Positions 18,781-26,549 of a DNA stretch of 33,641 bases are shown here, one piece after another. Numbering within the stretch: the stretch's first letter is position 1; every line of letters starts with the position of its first letter. Source of the stretch: Alphaproteobacteria bacterium. GTDB taxonomy: Bacteria; Pseudomonadota; Alphaproteobacteria; UBA6184. The position numbers were made by a program, and so were the translations under genes. Where the stretch lies: contig JAUIKZ010000002.1 in the NCBI GenBank assembly GCA_030433125.1, forward strand, positions 1-33,641, in the 5' to 3' direction. The notes under the pieces are model-generated. The model had not been told where the DNA came from and ran no database searches. It saw nothing but the letters and a program-made list of their open reading frames with translations.

Positions 18781-18808
18781 GTTGTAGGCACACCTTCTAT
18801 AAAGTCAA
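18781..18808 (-). promoter_or_regulatory. Putative sigma70-like promoter of the ankyrin-protein gene
   Basis: Minus strand TTGACT (18803-18808), 16-nt spacer, TACAAC (18781-18786), upstream of the AAGGAG/ATG start. Confidence 0.35.
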
Positions 18809-18865
18809 GTTTTTTTACAAACTTTTTATAAGTTTTTTGAGAAGCTTATTGATAACCATTAACGG

Positions 18866-19810
18866 CTAATCATGCGCATATGGGTCGTGGCGTGTTACAT
18901 AGTAGTTGCTTAGAGTAATAAATAGCGCTCCTAAAAGCACATACAAGGTAGGCCATTCGGCAAAAAACACCACCCCAAAGGTGGCGGAAAATATGATTTC
19001 GGTATATTTAAATGGCGACAGCAACGAGGCTTCTGTAGCGGCAAACGCCTTTAACAACCCCACCTGAATAAGGTTGGCACTCACCCCTAAAACGGCCATG
19101 GTTAACCACTCATTAAGCGTAGGCGCCTGCCACCACGGCAAAGCAAACGCCGCCGTAGCAACCGTGCTCACCAATGCAAAATAAAACAGCATCGCCAGCG
19201 TGGATTCTTCTTGGTTCACCATACGCTTCGTGATCACGTCAACGGTGGCATAAAGCAACGCCCCACTTAGCGGGTAAAGCATATAGGGGTTAAATGCCCA
19301 TGTTTGCGTGTCAGGGTTAAAGCCTGTAATAAACACCCCCACAAAGCCTATCACCGTAGCGAGCACCCTGGCTGAGCCAATATGTTCGGCCAACACCACC
19401 TTCGCCAGCGGTAAAAAGAACAGAGGTTGAATAAAAAACAGCGTTGTCACCACCGAAAGCGGCAAATGCTTCACACTAAAATAGCTACATATAATCGCGG
19501 CCGTGCAAATAAGCGCACGGCTAGCGTGGAGCCCAAACTGATTTGTATTAATGTCTTTATGCTGCCGCAACACAAAGGGCACTAATGTTATGAGCGTAAA
19601 AGCAAAACGCATAAACACCACCTGAAAATCAGGCAGGCGCTCTCCCCCTAGGCGCATAAGAACATCATTAAGCGCGCTAAAGAATACAACACTTAGCATC
19701 CAAAAGACGCCTATTAAATACTGCCGTTTATATTGCACAATTACCTTTAAATTAGAATTTATTAATATTACACCCCAAGATGCAGGCGTCAAGGTAAATA
19801 GATTTTGCAA
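18866..19810 (-). CDS. EamA/DMT-superfamily transporter
   Basis: Multi-TM protein, two EamA-like halves (SALNDVLMRLGG..., SGALLYATVDVITKRM..., LLSPFKYTEIIFSATFGVVFFAEWP). True start may be internal. Confidence 0.85.
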   Translation of the reverse strand: MQNLFTLTPASWGVILINSNLKVIVQYKRQYLIGVFWMLSVVFFSALNDVLMRLGGERLPDFQVVFMRFAFTLITLVPFVLRQHKDINTNQFGLHASRALICTAAIICSYFSVKHLPLSVVTTLFFIQPLFFLPLAKVVLAEHIGSARVLATVIGFVGVFITGFNPDTQTWAFNPYMLYPLSGALLYATVDVITKRMVNQEESTLAMLFYFALVSTVATAAFALPWWQAPTLNEWLTMAVLGVSANLIQVGLLKAFAATEASLLSPFKYTEIIFSATFGVVFFAEWPTLYVLLGALFITLSNYYVTRHDPYAHD

Positions 19811-19830
19811 CCGCGTGTTGGGACTAAAAC

Positions 19831-20781
19831 CTACTTTCCACGAGCGCGTGGGTGTAGGTTTTCAATAGTATGGCGTAGTGCCGTTGAGTCAATTTCGAGA
19901 TACACCTGTGTTGAGTTAAGGCTACTATGCCCCATAAGCTTTTGAATAGCCCGCAGGTCATCTGTGCTGGCTAGCATGTGTGAGGCAAAGCTATGACGCA
20001 AGGCGTGGGGGGTGGCGCTATCCGAAAGCCCTAATAGGCCCCGCAATTTACGAATAATGGCCGAAGCCGCTTGGGGGTAAAGCCGTCCGCCTTTGGCGCC
20101 ACGAAACAGCGGTTGGTTATTTTCCATGGGGTAAGGGCAAATGCTTACATAGGCTTCAACGGCCTCTTTCACCTTTGGCAGTAAAGGCACATATCGCTCC
20201 TTATTCCCTTTACCCAACACCTTGATACTGTCACCTAAAGGGAGTGTGTCGCCATTTAGTTGTAGGGCCTCGCTAATACGCAACCCGCACCCGTAGAGCA
20301 AATAGAAGAGAGCTTTGTTGCGGGCGTTTATCCAGGGCTCCTCGTGAAGCGCTGTGTCTAACAAAGGTAGCGTCTTTTCCAGCGGAATAGGACGCGGGAG
20401 TGATTTGGGTGTTTTAGGTAATTCTATATCATTCAACGCTGCACACTGCTTGCCCTCATTTTTAAAGAGGAAATTATTAAAGCTGCGTAACCCTGCTAAA
20501 GCCCGTTTGTTAGAGCGGTGTTTAACCCCCCGTCGGATGCGGTCGGTTAACCAGGCACGCCACTCTGCCGCCCTAAAACCGCAGAAGTCCTTAATGGTTA
20601 TGCGGTTGCCTTGGTGCTGACTCAAAAAGAGCAAGGCTTGTTTGATGTCGCCTACGTAAGCTAAAACGGTGTTTTCCGACGAACGCAACTGCGCGGCCCA
20701 CGCGCTAATGAGTGAAATAAACATAGGAGTAACAGCTGGTTCCAGCTGAGTCAGAATGTTAGGTGGAAGATTCATCCACAT
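19831..20781 (-). CDS. Tyrosine recombinase XerC/XerD
   Basis: 316 aa; YGCGLRISEALQL, VLGKGNKERYVPLLP, TPHALRHSFASHMLAS, LMGHSSLNSTQVYLEI. XerC versus XerD not resolved. Confidence 0.9.
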   Translation of the reverse strand: MWMNLPPNILTQLEPAVTPMFISLISAWAAQLRSSENTVLAYVGDIKQALLFLSQHQGNRITIKDFCGFRAAEWRAWLTDRIRRGVKHRSNKRALAGLRSFNNFLFKNEGKQCAALNDIELPKTPKSLPRPIPLEKTLPLLDTALHEEPWINARNKALFYLLYGCGLRISEALQLNGDTLPLGDSIKVLGKGNKERYVPLLPKVKEAVEAYVSICPYPMENNQPLFRGAKGGRLYPQAASAIIRKLRGLLGLSDSATPHALRHSFASHMLASTDDLRAIQKLMGHSSLNSTQVYLEIDSTALRHTIENLHPRARGK

Positions 20782-21823
20782 GGATGTGTACGCTCACTTT
20801 TTCGTTTTCTAATGTGCCCCATTGTAAGAAGCTTGTCCATCCTAATTTTGCCTCTTGGTGGGTGTCGAAAGCAAAGGGGTTAAGCGCCTGCAGGTAAGAC
20901 CGTGGGACGTCACCCTTATCAAGCTTGAGGTGTAGTTTATATTTTGTGCGCGGCCCTAAGTAAAAGCGTATAAGTGATAACAACACCTTGTGCGCATGCC
21001 CATTTGGCAGAAGCGTTAGGTATACATGCAGCGGCAGGGGGCCAAGCTCGATGTTCACCAGGTCAGCTTGGTTCCAAAACTTGCAGCCTAAAAACGCCGT
21101 CGTGCCAAGCATATGATTTTTCCCGCGTCGTTTATCGCCCAAGGTGGTGCGGTACTTTTGGGGTATCTCCTCCCACATACCAATGAGCGGCTTGACCAAC
21201 ACAGGAATTTTAAAGTAGTCGGTAAGAAGGGTTTGCAGCCCCGCCGCCGAACGGGGCTTTTGCCACAAAAGCTGTGTATAGTTCAGAAGAGATGTTAAAC
21301 TTAAAGGCTGATCTTTCAGCACTTCCGTGTGGGCTAGGCCGCATAAACTGGTTAGCACGTTCCCGACAGTGCTATCTTCTGGAGGGGCGAGGCTAACGAT
21401 GGGGTTGGTTTTAACTTGTACCCGATGCGCTATGGAAACCAACCGATGGTTAAAGATATCTAAGAAGTCTTTTAAGCTATTGTTTTTAGCCCGCTGTTGT
21501 TCATATACCAAATCGGTGTAAGGCTGTGGCAAGGGGCCTTGGGGGCCGGCGATGGTGAGGAAATTCATCTCCACCTTAAAGGGTGGTTTTTCGCTATAGT
21601 GAATGGCATAGATGTCGCTAGAGGGCACGCCGTAAGCTATGTGTGCCACAAACTTAACGGCCTCTTTACTTGTGTCGTTGCCTTTCCCCACAGGGACGCT
21701 ACCCTTAAAAATTTGCTGCATCAACGTAACGCTTTGCAAAAACGTAAACTCATACGGTCGTTTAAAAAGGGTGGCGCCTACAGTAGTTCCTGACTGCCGC
21801 TGGCGGGTAGCCACTGTTTCCAT
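20759..21823 (-). CDS. tssG: Type VI secretion baseplate subunit TssG (ImpH/VasB)
   Basis: 354 aa; FLQSVTLMQQIF, EMNFLTIAGPQGPLPQPYTDLVYEQQRAKNNSLKDFLDIFNHRLVSI is diagnostic of TssG; overlaps tssF. Confidence 0.88.
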   Translation of the reverse strand: METVATRQRQSGTTVGATLFKRPYEFTFLQSVTLMQQIFKGSVPVGKGNDTSKEAVKFVAHIAYGVPSSDIYAIHYSEKPPFKVEMNFLTIAGPQGPLPQPYTDLVYEQQRAKNNSLKDFLDIFNHRLVSIAHRVQVKTNPIVSLAPPEDSTVGNVLTSLCGLAHTEVLKDQPLSLTSLLNYTQLLWQKPRSAAGLQTLLTDYFKIPVLVKPLIGMWEEIPQKYRTTLGDKRRGKNHMLGTTAFLGCKFWNQADLVNIELGPLPLHVYLTLLPNGHAHKVLLSLIRFYLGPRTKYKLHLKLDKGDVPRSYLQALNPFAFDTHQEAKLGWTSFLQWGTLENEKVSVHIHVDESST

Positions 21824-23577
21824 GGTGTGTCATCCTTTTCTTTATAGAGTTCAAGTTCAGTAAATGAGTTAAGGTCCGTATACAGCGCAAAAAACTGGCG
21901 CAACACATTCCCAAATTGGCTTAAGCATATTTCTTTTGTGAGCTCTCCTTCAAGTCGCAGTTTTACTTGAGTGCCTTTCACAAACCCCCGCCAGCTATCA
22001 GATAGCAGTCGTCGTACGCAGGGTTCGTAGGTAATACTGGTAATGGCTTCAACCGCTTTGGCGCTCTGCCCGCGCGCATACATTTTGAGCATGCTTTTTA
22101 AACCTTCAAGGCCCGACTCTTTCAGGGAGAGCAAGCTCACATTGAGGTGGCTAATTACCTGCCAATAGGCGTCGGCCGTAAACACCGGCGGAATAGGCGC
22201 GCTAGGGGACTCAATACATTTTATAGCCAGTGTAGGCAAGGCTAGAGAGGAGGTAAGGGTGGCGCCCGCCGGGATGCTCTCCGGCAACGTGCCATTCGTG
22301 CACAATGTATAAGCGTAAACTGTTTGAGGCTTGCTTTTGAGCGGGTTCATTTTTAGATCCACAAAAGACAAATAGGTTTCGCTCGTCACCGTGTCAGAGG
22401 CCTCAGCGGCTTTGCGGCTGGCATGCCAAAAACGTGATGTACCTAAAGCCTCATCGTTATACGAGTAAGCGTAATAGGGCGAAATGGTTTGAGGTTCGGG
22501 ACGGTCTTCCGAAACAGCTGTCACTTTATTAATGGCATACACCTCGGTATACTTCTCATAACGTTTGTCACCAATAAGTTTATAGTGGGTGTTTTTATAA
22601 TCCAAATTTATAGGCTCAGCGGTTTTGGTAAATAGATTTACGATGGGCACACAGCCGAGTTTTATGTTATCTGGCGCGATTTCAAGCCCTGCGTTATCTT
22701 CCGCATAAGACAAAGGAAAGTATAGCTCAATATAGTCCGAGGCCTCCACAGCCCCAAGGCCTTTCACGTTTATAAAGTTAAACTTCTTCGGGAAAATAAA
22801 ATACTCCATAAGCAGGCGATAAGCTGGGTGTGCATTGCCGGGATATGGCAGAGCATCTTCATTTAACCCTAGCCCCCCTGGGGCCGATTTAAGCTGAGGC
22901 TTCACGTGAATATTGGGTTCTTTATCGCCCTTAACCAACACAGGCAACGTTTCTTGAAACAAGCCATCATACAGCTTACCCACCAACGGCTGCGGTGCAC
23001 TTAAATAGAAGCTAAGTTTATCAAGTTGCAGTTTGCGTAAGTCGGGGCCCATACGTTTTATTTTAACATAAAGAGCATTACGGTTTTTCAGCTTAGGAAT
23101 CTTTATATCATAGGCCGATAAGTTTACAATTTTAGCCTCTTCTATCTTAAGGGGCCATAAGGTGCTTTCTTGGCAGGTTTGAAACTTACATGGAATACCA
23201 CCAGCGCTTTTAATTTCGAGGGTGGTGCCTTTTGGGATCATTTGCCCTTTAGGCGATTTCATTTTCGAAGAGTCAGGAAAAAACTGCGCCACTGACATGG
23301 ACGGCACCGGCGTGCTGAACTGAGGATACACCGCATTGAGTAATTGCTGCGCCAGTTCTAGAAAGTCCTCATCAATTTGTTTCTGCAAGCGTGCCGTTAA
23401 AAATGCGAATGATTCGACCAGTCGCTCTACATGGGGGTCACGAATTTCCTCTTCGCTGATATCTAAGCGCTTCGCCACCTTAGGGTAGGCCTTTGCAAAA
23501 TCGCGGCCCGCTTTTTTAAGGTAGCCGAGCTCGTTATGATAATAGTCTACCAACGTTGCGCTATTTTTTACGGTCAT
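21778..23577 (-). CDS. tssF: Type VI secretion baseplate subunit TssF (ImpG/VasA)
   Basis: 599 aa; YYHNELGYLKKAGRDFAKAYPKVAKRLDISEEEIRDPHVERLVESFAFLTARLQKQIDEDFLELAQQLLNAVYPQFSTPVPSM is diagnostic of TssF. Confidence 0.92.
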   Translation of the reverse strand: MTVKNSATLVDYYHNELGYLKKAGRDFAKAYPKVAKRLDISEEEIRDPHVERLVESFAFLTARLQKQIDEDFLELAQQLLNAVYPQFSTPVPSMSVAQFFPDSSKMKSPKGQMIPKGTTLEIKSAGGIPCKFQTCQESTLWPLKIEEAKIVNLSAYDIKIPKLKNRNALYVKIKRMGPDLRKLQLDKLSFYLSAPQPLVGKLYDGLFQETLPVLVKGDKEPNIHVKPQLKSAPGGLGLNEDALPYPGNAHPAYRLLMEYFIFPKKFNFINVKGLGAVEASDYIELYFPLSYAEDNAGLEIAPDNIKLGCVPIVNLFTKTAEPINLDYKNTHYKLIGDKRYEKYTEVYAINKVTAVSEDRPEPQTISPYYAYSYNDEALGTSRFWHASRKAAEASDTVTSETYLSFVDLKMNPLKSKPQTVYAYTLCTNGTLPESIPAGATLTSSLALPTLAIKCIESPSAPIPPVFTADAYWQVISHLNVSLLSLKESGLEGLKSMLKMYARGQSAKAVEAITSITYEPCVRRLLSDSWRGFVKGTQVKLRLEGELTKEICLSQFGNVLRQFFALYTDLNSFTELELYKEKDDTPWKQWLPASGSQELL

Positions 23578-23660
23578 TACACTTCTTACATCTTAATGAA
23601 GTATGCCGAAGGAAGTGTTAATAGGAGGTTAAATTTATTTGGATGAGTGGGATTCTTTAC

Positions 23661-23735
23661 TGGAGCGGGCGAAGGGATTCGAACCCTCGACCCCAACCTT
23701 GGCAAGGTTGTGCTCTACCCCTGAGCTACGCCCGC
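23661..23735 (-). tRNA. tRNA-Gly (anticodon GCC)
   Basis: Reverse complement GCGGGCGTAGCTCAGGGGTAGAGCACAACCTTGCCAAGGTTGGGGTCGAGGGTTCGAATCCCTTCGCCCGCTCCA; full cloverleaf with encoded CCA; loop TTGCCAA. Confidence 0.97.
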
Positions 23736-23748
23736 TTGATCTGTTGCG

Positions 23749-23776
23749 ATAATACTCACTAATAAAATAATTGCAA
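23749..23776 (-). promoter_or_regulatory. Putative sigma70-like promoter of tRNA-Gly
   Basis: Minus strand TTGCAA (23771-23776), 16-nt spacer, TATTAT (23749-23754), ~14 nt before the tRNA 5' end. Confidence 0.5.
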
Positions 23777-23802
23777 GAAAAAATTGATGCACCTAATGCG
23801 TT

Positions 23803-23992
23803 CAGCAGGGCATTCTTTTCGCTCAGCTGCATTGTCGCTCAAAGCGCTTGTTTGTAAAGGTTGCCCTTTCCCTTCGATTTTATATGCATAAAATCTGCAG
23901 GGGCCCGGGGCGCTCTTGACAAACTTACGCTTGCCTTTAAGCTTTAAATTCAGCCATGAGCCAAAAGAAATATTATATCTTGTGCAAGATAG
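23803..23992 (-). repeat. Copy 2 of the ~190-bp palindrome-rich interspersed repeat (inverted relative to copy 1)
   Basis: Reverse complement of 23803-23992 aligns with 5791-5978; most differences are around the GCGAAGCGCG/GGCAAGCGTAAG segment. Confidence 0.9.
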
Positions 23993-24053
23993 GGGCAGAA
24001 CGATGATAAGCAGACCATTTACACACCTACTTAGGCCCTCCGAATGTCTACGT

Positions 24054-24082
24054 AAAAATCCCGTAGGGTATTTTTCGGGATT
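24054..24082 (+). promoter_or_regulatory. Mutually exclusive hairpins in the leader of the 24131 ORF (possible attenuator)
   Basis: AAAAATCCC(24054-24062)-GTA-GGG(T)ATTTTT(66-75) competes with AATCCCG(24057-24063)/CGGGATT(24076-24082), followed by ACTTTTTA. Confidence 0.35.
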
Positions 24083-24130
24083 ACTTTTTATAAAAATATC
24101 GCTTAACTTGTTGTTAATAAAGGGAACGAT

Positions 24131-24835
24131 ATGTACGCACATTTATTACAACCCGAGGACAACAAGAAACACTTAAGCGCTCGGAAAGAACAAGAGGGAA
24201 AAACCCAACAACAAGAGGCTTTACCTGCCTTAGGGAAGGCCCTCCCATCACTTAGTGAGATCGCATTAGGGGCAGGATTAACATACAAAATACACTCCCC
24301 TCGTACAGCCAATGTTTTATATCACCTCAGCCGTACAGGGGAGTTTGCGGCTTCTGGTAGACTCCAAAATATTTTTCTTCGCTATGAAAAGGATGAAACC
24401 CAAGAAGCCAGCATCACGACGCCCACTACGTTTATTGAGTTGCTTGCCATCATCGTTTCGGAAAACAAAGACGTGATTCTGACGAATGAGGTTAGCAGTA
24501 TATACAGCTCACGCACCTCTCCCCACGCCCTAACTGAGATCGGCGTTGAAGACGGGTTCAAGCTCCTACAGGTATTTCAACTGCAGGGCGTGGAGCCTCT
24601 TATTCATTATTCCCAACGTTATGAGATTTTTAACTGTGATGGGGTTGTGGTTAAGATTGATTATATATCACAGTTGGGCACCTATATTAAATTTAACCTG
24701 CCCTACCCTTGCTGCGCTGAAGAGCTCATTAAAAAAACAGCCCGGTTACGGGAGTGTTTGGGCTTAGCAGACCTGCCGCAAACAAACATTCACTATGCAG
24801 AAGAGCTTTTACACAAAAATGCCAGCATTATATAA
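24131..24835 (+). CDS. Divergent CYTH-domain-like protein (class IV adenylate cyclase/triphosphatase-like), hypothetical
   Basis: 234 aa; SGRLQNIFLRYEKDETQEASI...GFKLLQVFQLQGVEPLIHYSQRYEIFNCDGVVVKIDYISQLGTYIKFNLP...ECLGLADLPQTNIHYAEELL follows the order of CYTH landmarks (GRLKLR, Y.R, K.R..Y, D.V..LG.F.E), with several catalytic-type residues absent. Confidence 0.45.
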   Translation: MYAHLLQPEDNKKHLSARKEQEGKTQQQEALPALGKALPSLSEIALGAGLTYKIHSPRTANVLYHLSRTGEFAASGRLQNIFLRYEKDETQEASITTPTTFIELLAIIVSENKDVILTNEVSSIYSSRTSPHALTEIGVEDGFKLLQVFQLQGVEPLIHYSQRYEIFNCDGVVVKIDYISQLGTYIKFNLPYPCCAEELIKKTARLRECLGLADLPQTNIHYAEELLHKNASII

Positions 24836-24864
24836 GGACGCCGGAACAGAAGCATCCTAGCAAA

Positions 24865-24890
24865 AAAGCCCCGCAACATGGCGGGGCTTT
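24865..24890. terminator. Rho-independent terminator (bidirectional; stronger on - strand)
   Basis: AAAGCCCCGC-aacatg-GCGGGGCTTT perfect 10-bp stem; 6 T on the minus-strand side, 3 T on the plus side. Confidence 0.8.
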
Positions 24891-24910
24891 CAGGAAACAG
24901 AATAACAATA

Positions 24911-25099
24911 TTAGAAACTTAACTTCAGGCTGCCACTAAGCGCACCAGAAAACTGGTTGCGCGAGAGGGTTGCTCTCGCTTGAGCATTAAGACTAAGCCC
25001 TTCGGCAAGTTTCCCGTTGCGGAGGTGCTGCAACGGGTTAAACCGCACAGGGGAAGTCATTGGCGTGGGTTGGTGTAAGCTGTTCAAGCGCAGGCACAA
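24911..25099 (-). pseudogene. Isolated outer-membrane beta-barrel/autotransporter-like C-terminal fragment
   Basis: ...LRNGKLAEGLSLNAQARATLSRNQFSGALSGSLKLSF*: amphipathic alternation and C-terminal Phe typical of OMP barrels; no upstream barrel in frame. Confidence 0.5.
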
Positions 25100-25108
25100 G
25101 CCTCGCTA

Positions 25109-25365
25109 AAGGCGTGTGACGGTCTCGGGTTGGGCTAGTTCGAAGGGCCCCATGCTACTTTTAACGTTCTTAACGGATTTCCCGTTACGGTAATTATTCT
25201 TCCCTTGGCAAGGCTTAAGATGCTTCTCTAATTTCCCTTCCGACACCGCCTCCATTACCCGCTACATCATGGGGACAAAGGCAGAATTGATACAGCACCC
25301 AGAACGGAGATCTTCGTAAATCTCTTGCTCTGATAGCGTTAACTGCAACCTAATCCATTTTATAG
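25109..25365 (-). pseudogene. Degenerate IS256-family (mutator-type) transposase N-terminal remnant
   Basis: Minus-strand translation in the 24911 frame: KWIRLQLTLSEQEIYEDLRSGCCINSAFVPMM*RVMEAVSEGKLEKHLKPCQGKNNYRNGKSVKNVKSSMGPFELAQPETVTRL*; matches the IS256-type pattern (..EGE...HL....NRRNGKS.KT.KS..G.FEL..PRDR) but has in-frame stops (25262-25264, 25106-25108). Confidence 0.65.
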
Positions 25366-25410
25366 GGTGTTCCCAAGCGATGGATCTAAACCTCAAGGTA
25401 GGAAGTTCAG

Positions 25411-26421
25411 CTATAAATATTGAGCTACCGCATCCACAAACTGCTGGGTCGAAACTCCAGCTCCTTTAGGAGTCAGGTCGGTGGTTAACACCCCGGCCTC
25501 TAATGTTTTAAATAGGGCCTCTTCTAATGCAGTGGCCTCATCATGCATAGCGATGTATTTCAACATGAGCACAGCGGTTTGGATCATGGCAGTGGGGTTG
25601 GCCAATCCTTGCCCGGCTATATCAGGGGCTGCGCCATGCACTGGCTCAAAAATGGCCACATCATCTCCTAGGTTCATCCCGGGCGCCACACCCAAGCCGC
25701 CCACAAGACCAGAGCCTAAGTCAGATAGAATATCGCCGTTCATGTTGCTCATAACCAGCACTTCAAACTGCTCCGGTTGGCGCACCATTTGGTGAGCACA
25801 GTTATCCACAATTATATGGTGTGCTTTTATGCTAGGATAATTAGGCGCCACTCGCTCAAAAGTGCGCTTCAAAAGCCCTTCCGTTTTTTTAAGAATATTG
25901 GCTTTCGTGGCACAATGCACGGATTGCCTACCTTGCTGTTGGGCTAGTTCAAACGCTTTACGACACACGCGCTCACAACCTTCTGGCGTCATAATTTTTA
26001 AGGCAATAGCCGCTCCGCCGGGGGCATCAAATTCAATCCCCGCATACAAATCCTCAATATTTTCGCGCACTAAAATAAAATCGATCGCCCGACCTGAATA
26101 TGGCGTGGTGATCCCCGGCAAAAGTTTAATGGGACGCACATTTGCGTACGTCTGAAAATGCTTGCGTAAAAACACATTAATACTTTGCGCCCCGTAACCC
26201 ACGGGGGTGGTTATAGGCCCCTTGAGGGCTACCTTGTTTTTGACGATTATCTGCAAAGCCTCATCCGAAATACCTTGCACATAGCCTGCCTTAAATGCTT
26301 CTTCGCCAGCCTCAATATACTCAAACGCAAGAGGGCAGTTCATGTGCTTTAGCAGTTGTATTGTGGCATCCACCACTTCGGGGCCAATGCCATCCCCAGG
26401 GATTACGGTTATATTGTTCAT
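25411..26421 (-). CDS. NAD-type isocitrate/isopropylmalate dehydrogenase family protein (probable isocitrate dehydrogenase)
   Basis: 336 aa; ITVIPGDGIGPEVV, SINVFLRKHFQTYANVRPIK, FILVRENIEDLYAGIE, NMNGDILSDLGSGLVGGLGVAPG, FEPVHGAAPDIAGQGLANPTAMI. Confidence 0.88.
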   Translation of the reverse strand: MNNITVIPGDGIGPEVVDATIQLLKHMNCPLAFEYIEAGEEAFKAGYVQGISDEALQIIVKNKVALKGPITTPVGYGAQSINVFLRKHFQTYANVRPIKLLPGITTPYSGRAIDFILVRENIEDLYAGIEFDAPGGAAIALKIMTPEGCERVCRKAFELAQQQGRQSVHCATKANILKKTEGLLKRTFERVAPNYPSIKAHHIIVDNCAHQMVRQPEQFEVLVMSNMNGDILSDLGSGLVGGLGVAPGMNLGDDVAIFEPVHGAAPDIAGQGLANPTAMIQTAVLMLKYIAMHDEATALEEALFKTLEAGVLTTDLTPKGAGVSTQQFVDAVAQYL

Positions 26422-26495
26422 TCTGTCTTTGTTTACCTTACAGTTTTGATGTTCGATTTTCTACAAACGCGTGACTTTAAGTATGAATTTCGATT

Positions 26496-26512
26496 ATTAA
26501 CATCATGTTAAT
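26496..26512. promoter_or_regulatory. 17-bp perfect palindrome in a divergent promoter region (candidate operator)
   Basis: ATTAACAT-C-ATGTTAAT between the IDH gene (-) and the 26550 ORF (+). Confidence 0.45.
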
Positions 26513-26549
26513 GTGTTTACTGTAACATATCAAAAATCACGAGGTCCAA

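Noticed and set aside
20759-23577. Complete type VI secretion locus
   Set aside because: Only tssF and tssG are recognisable; no tube, sheath, membrane-complex or VgrG genes in the window.
23635-24142. Minus-strand ORFs across tRNA-Gly and repeat copy 2 (23635..23832, 23759..24142)
   Set aside because: One translates through the tRNA gene (RSSGVEHNLAKVGVEGSNPFARS is a classic tRNA-read-through artefact); the other is repeat-derived.
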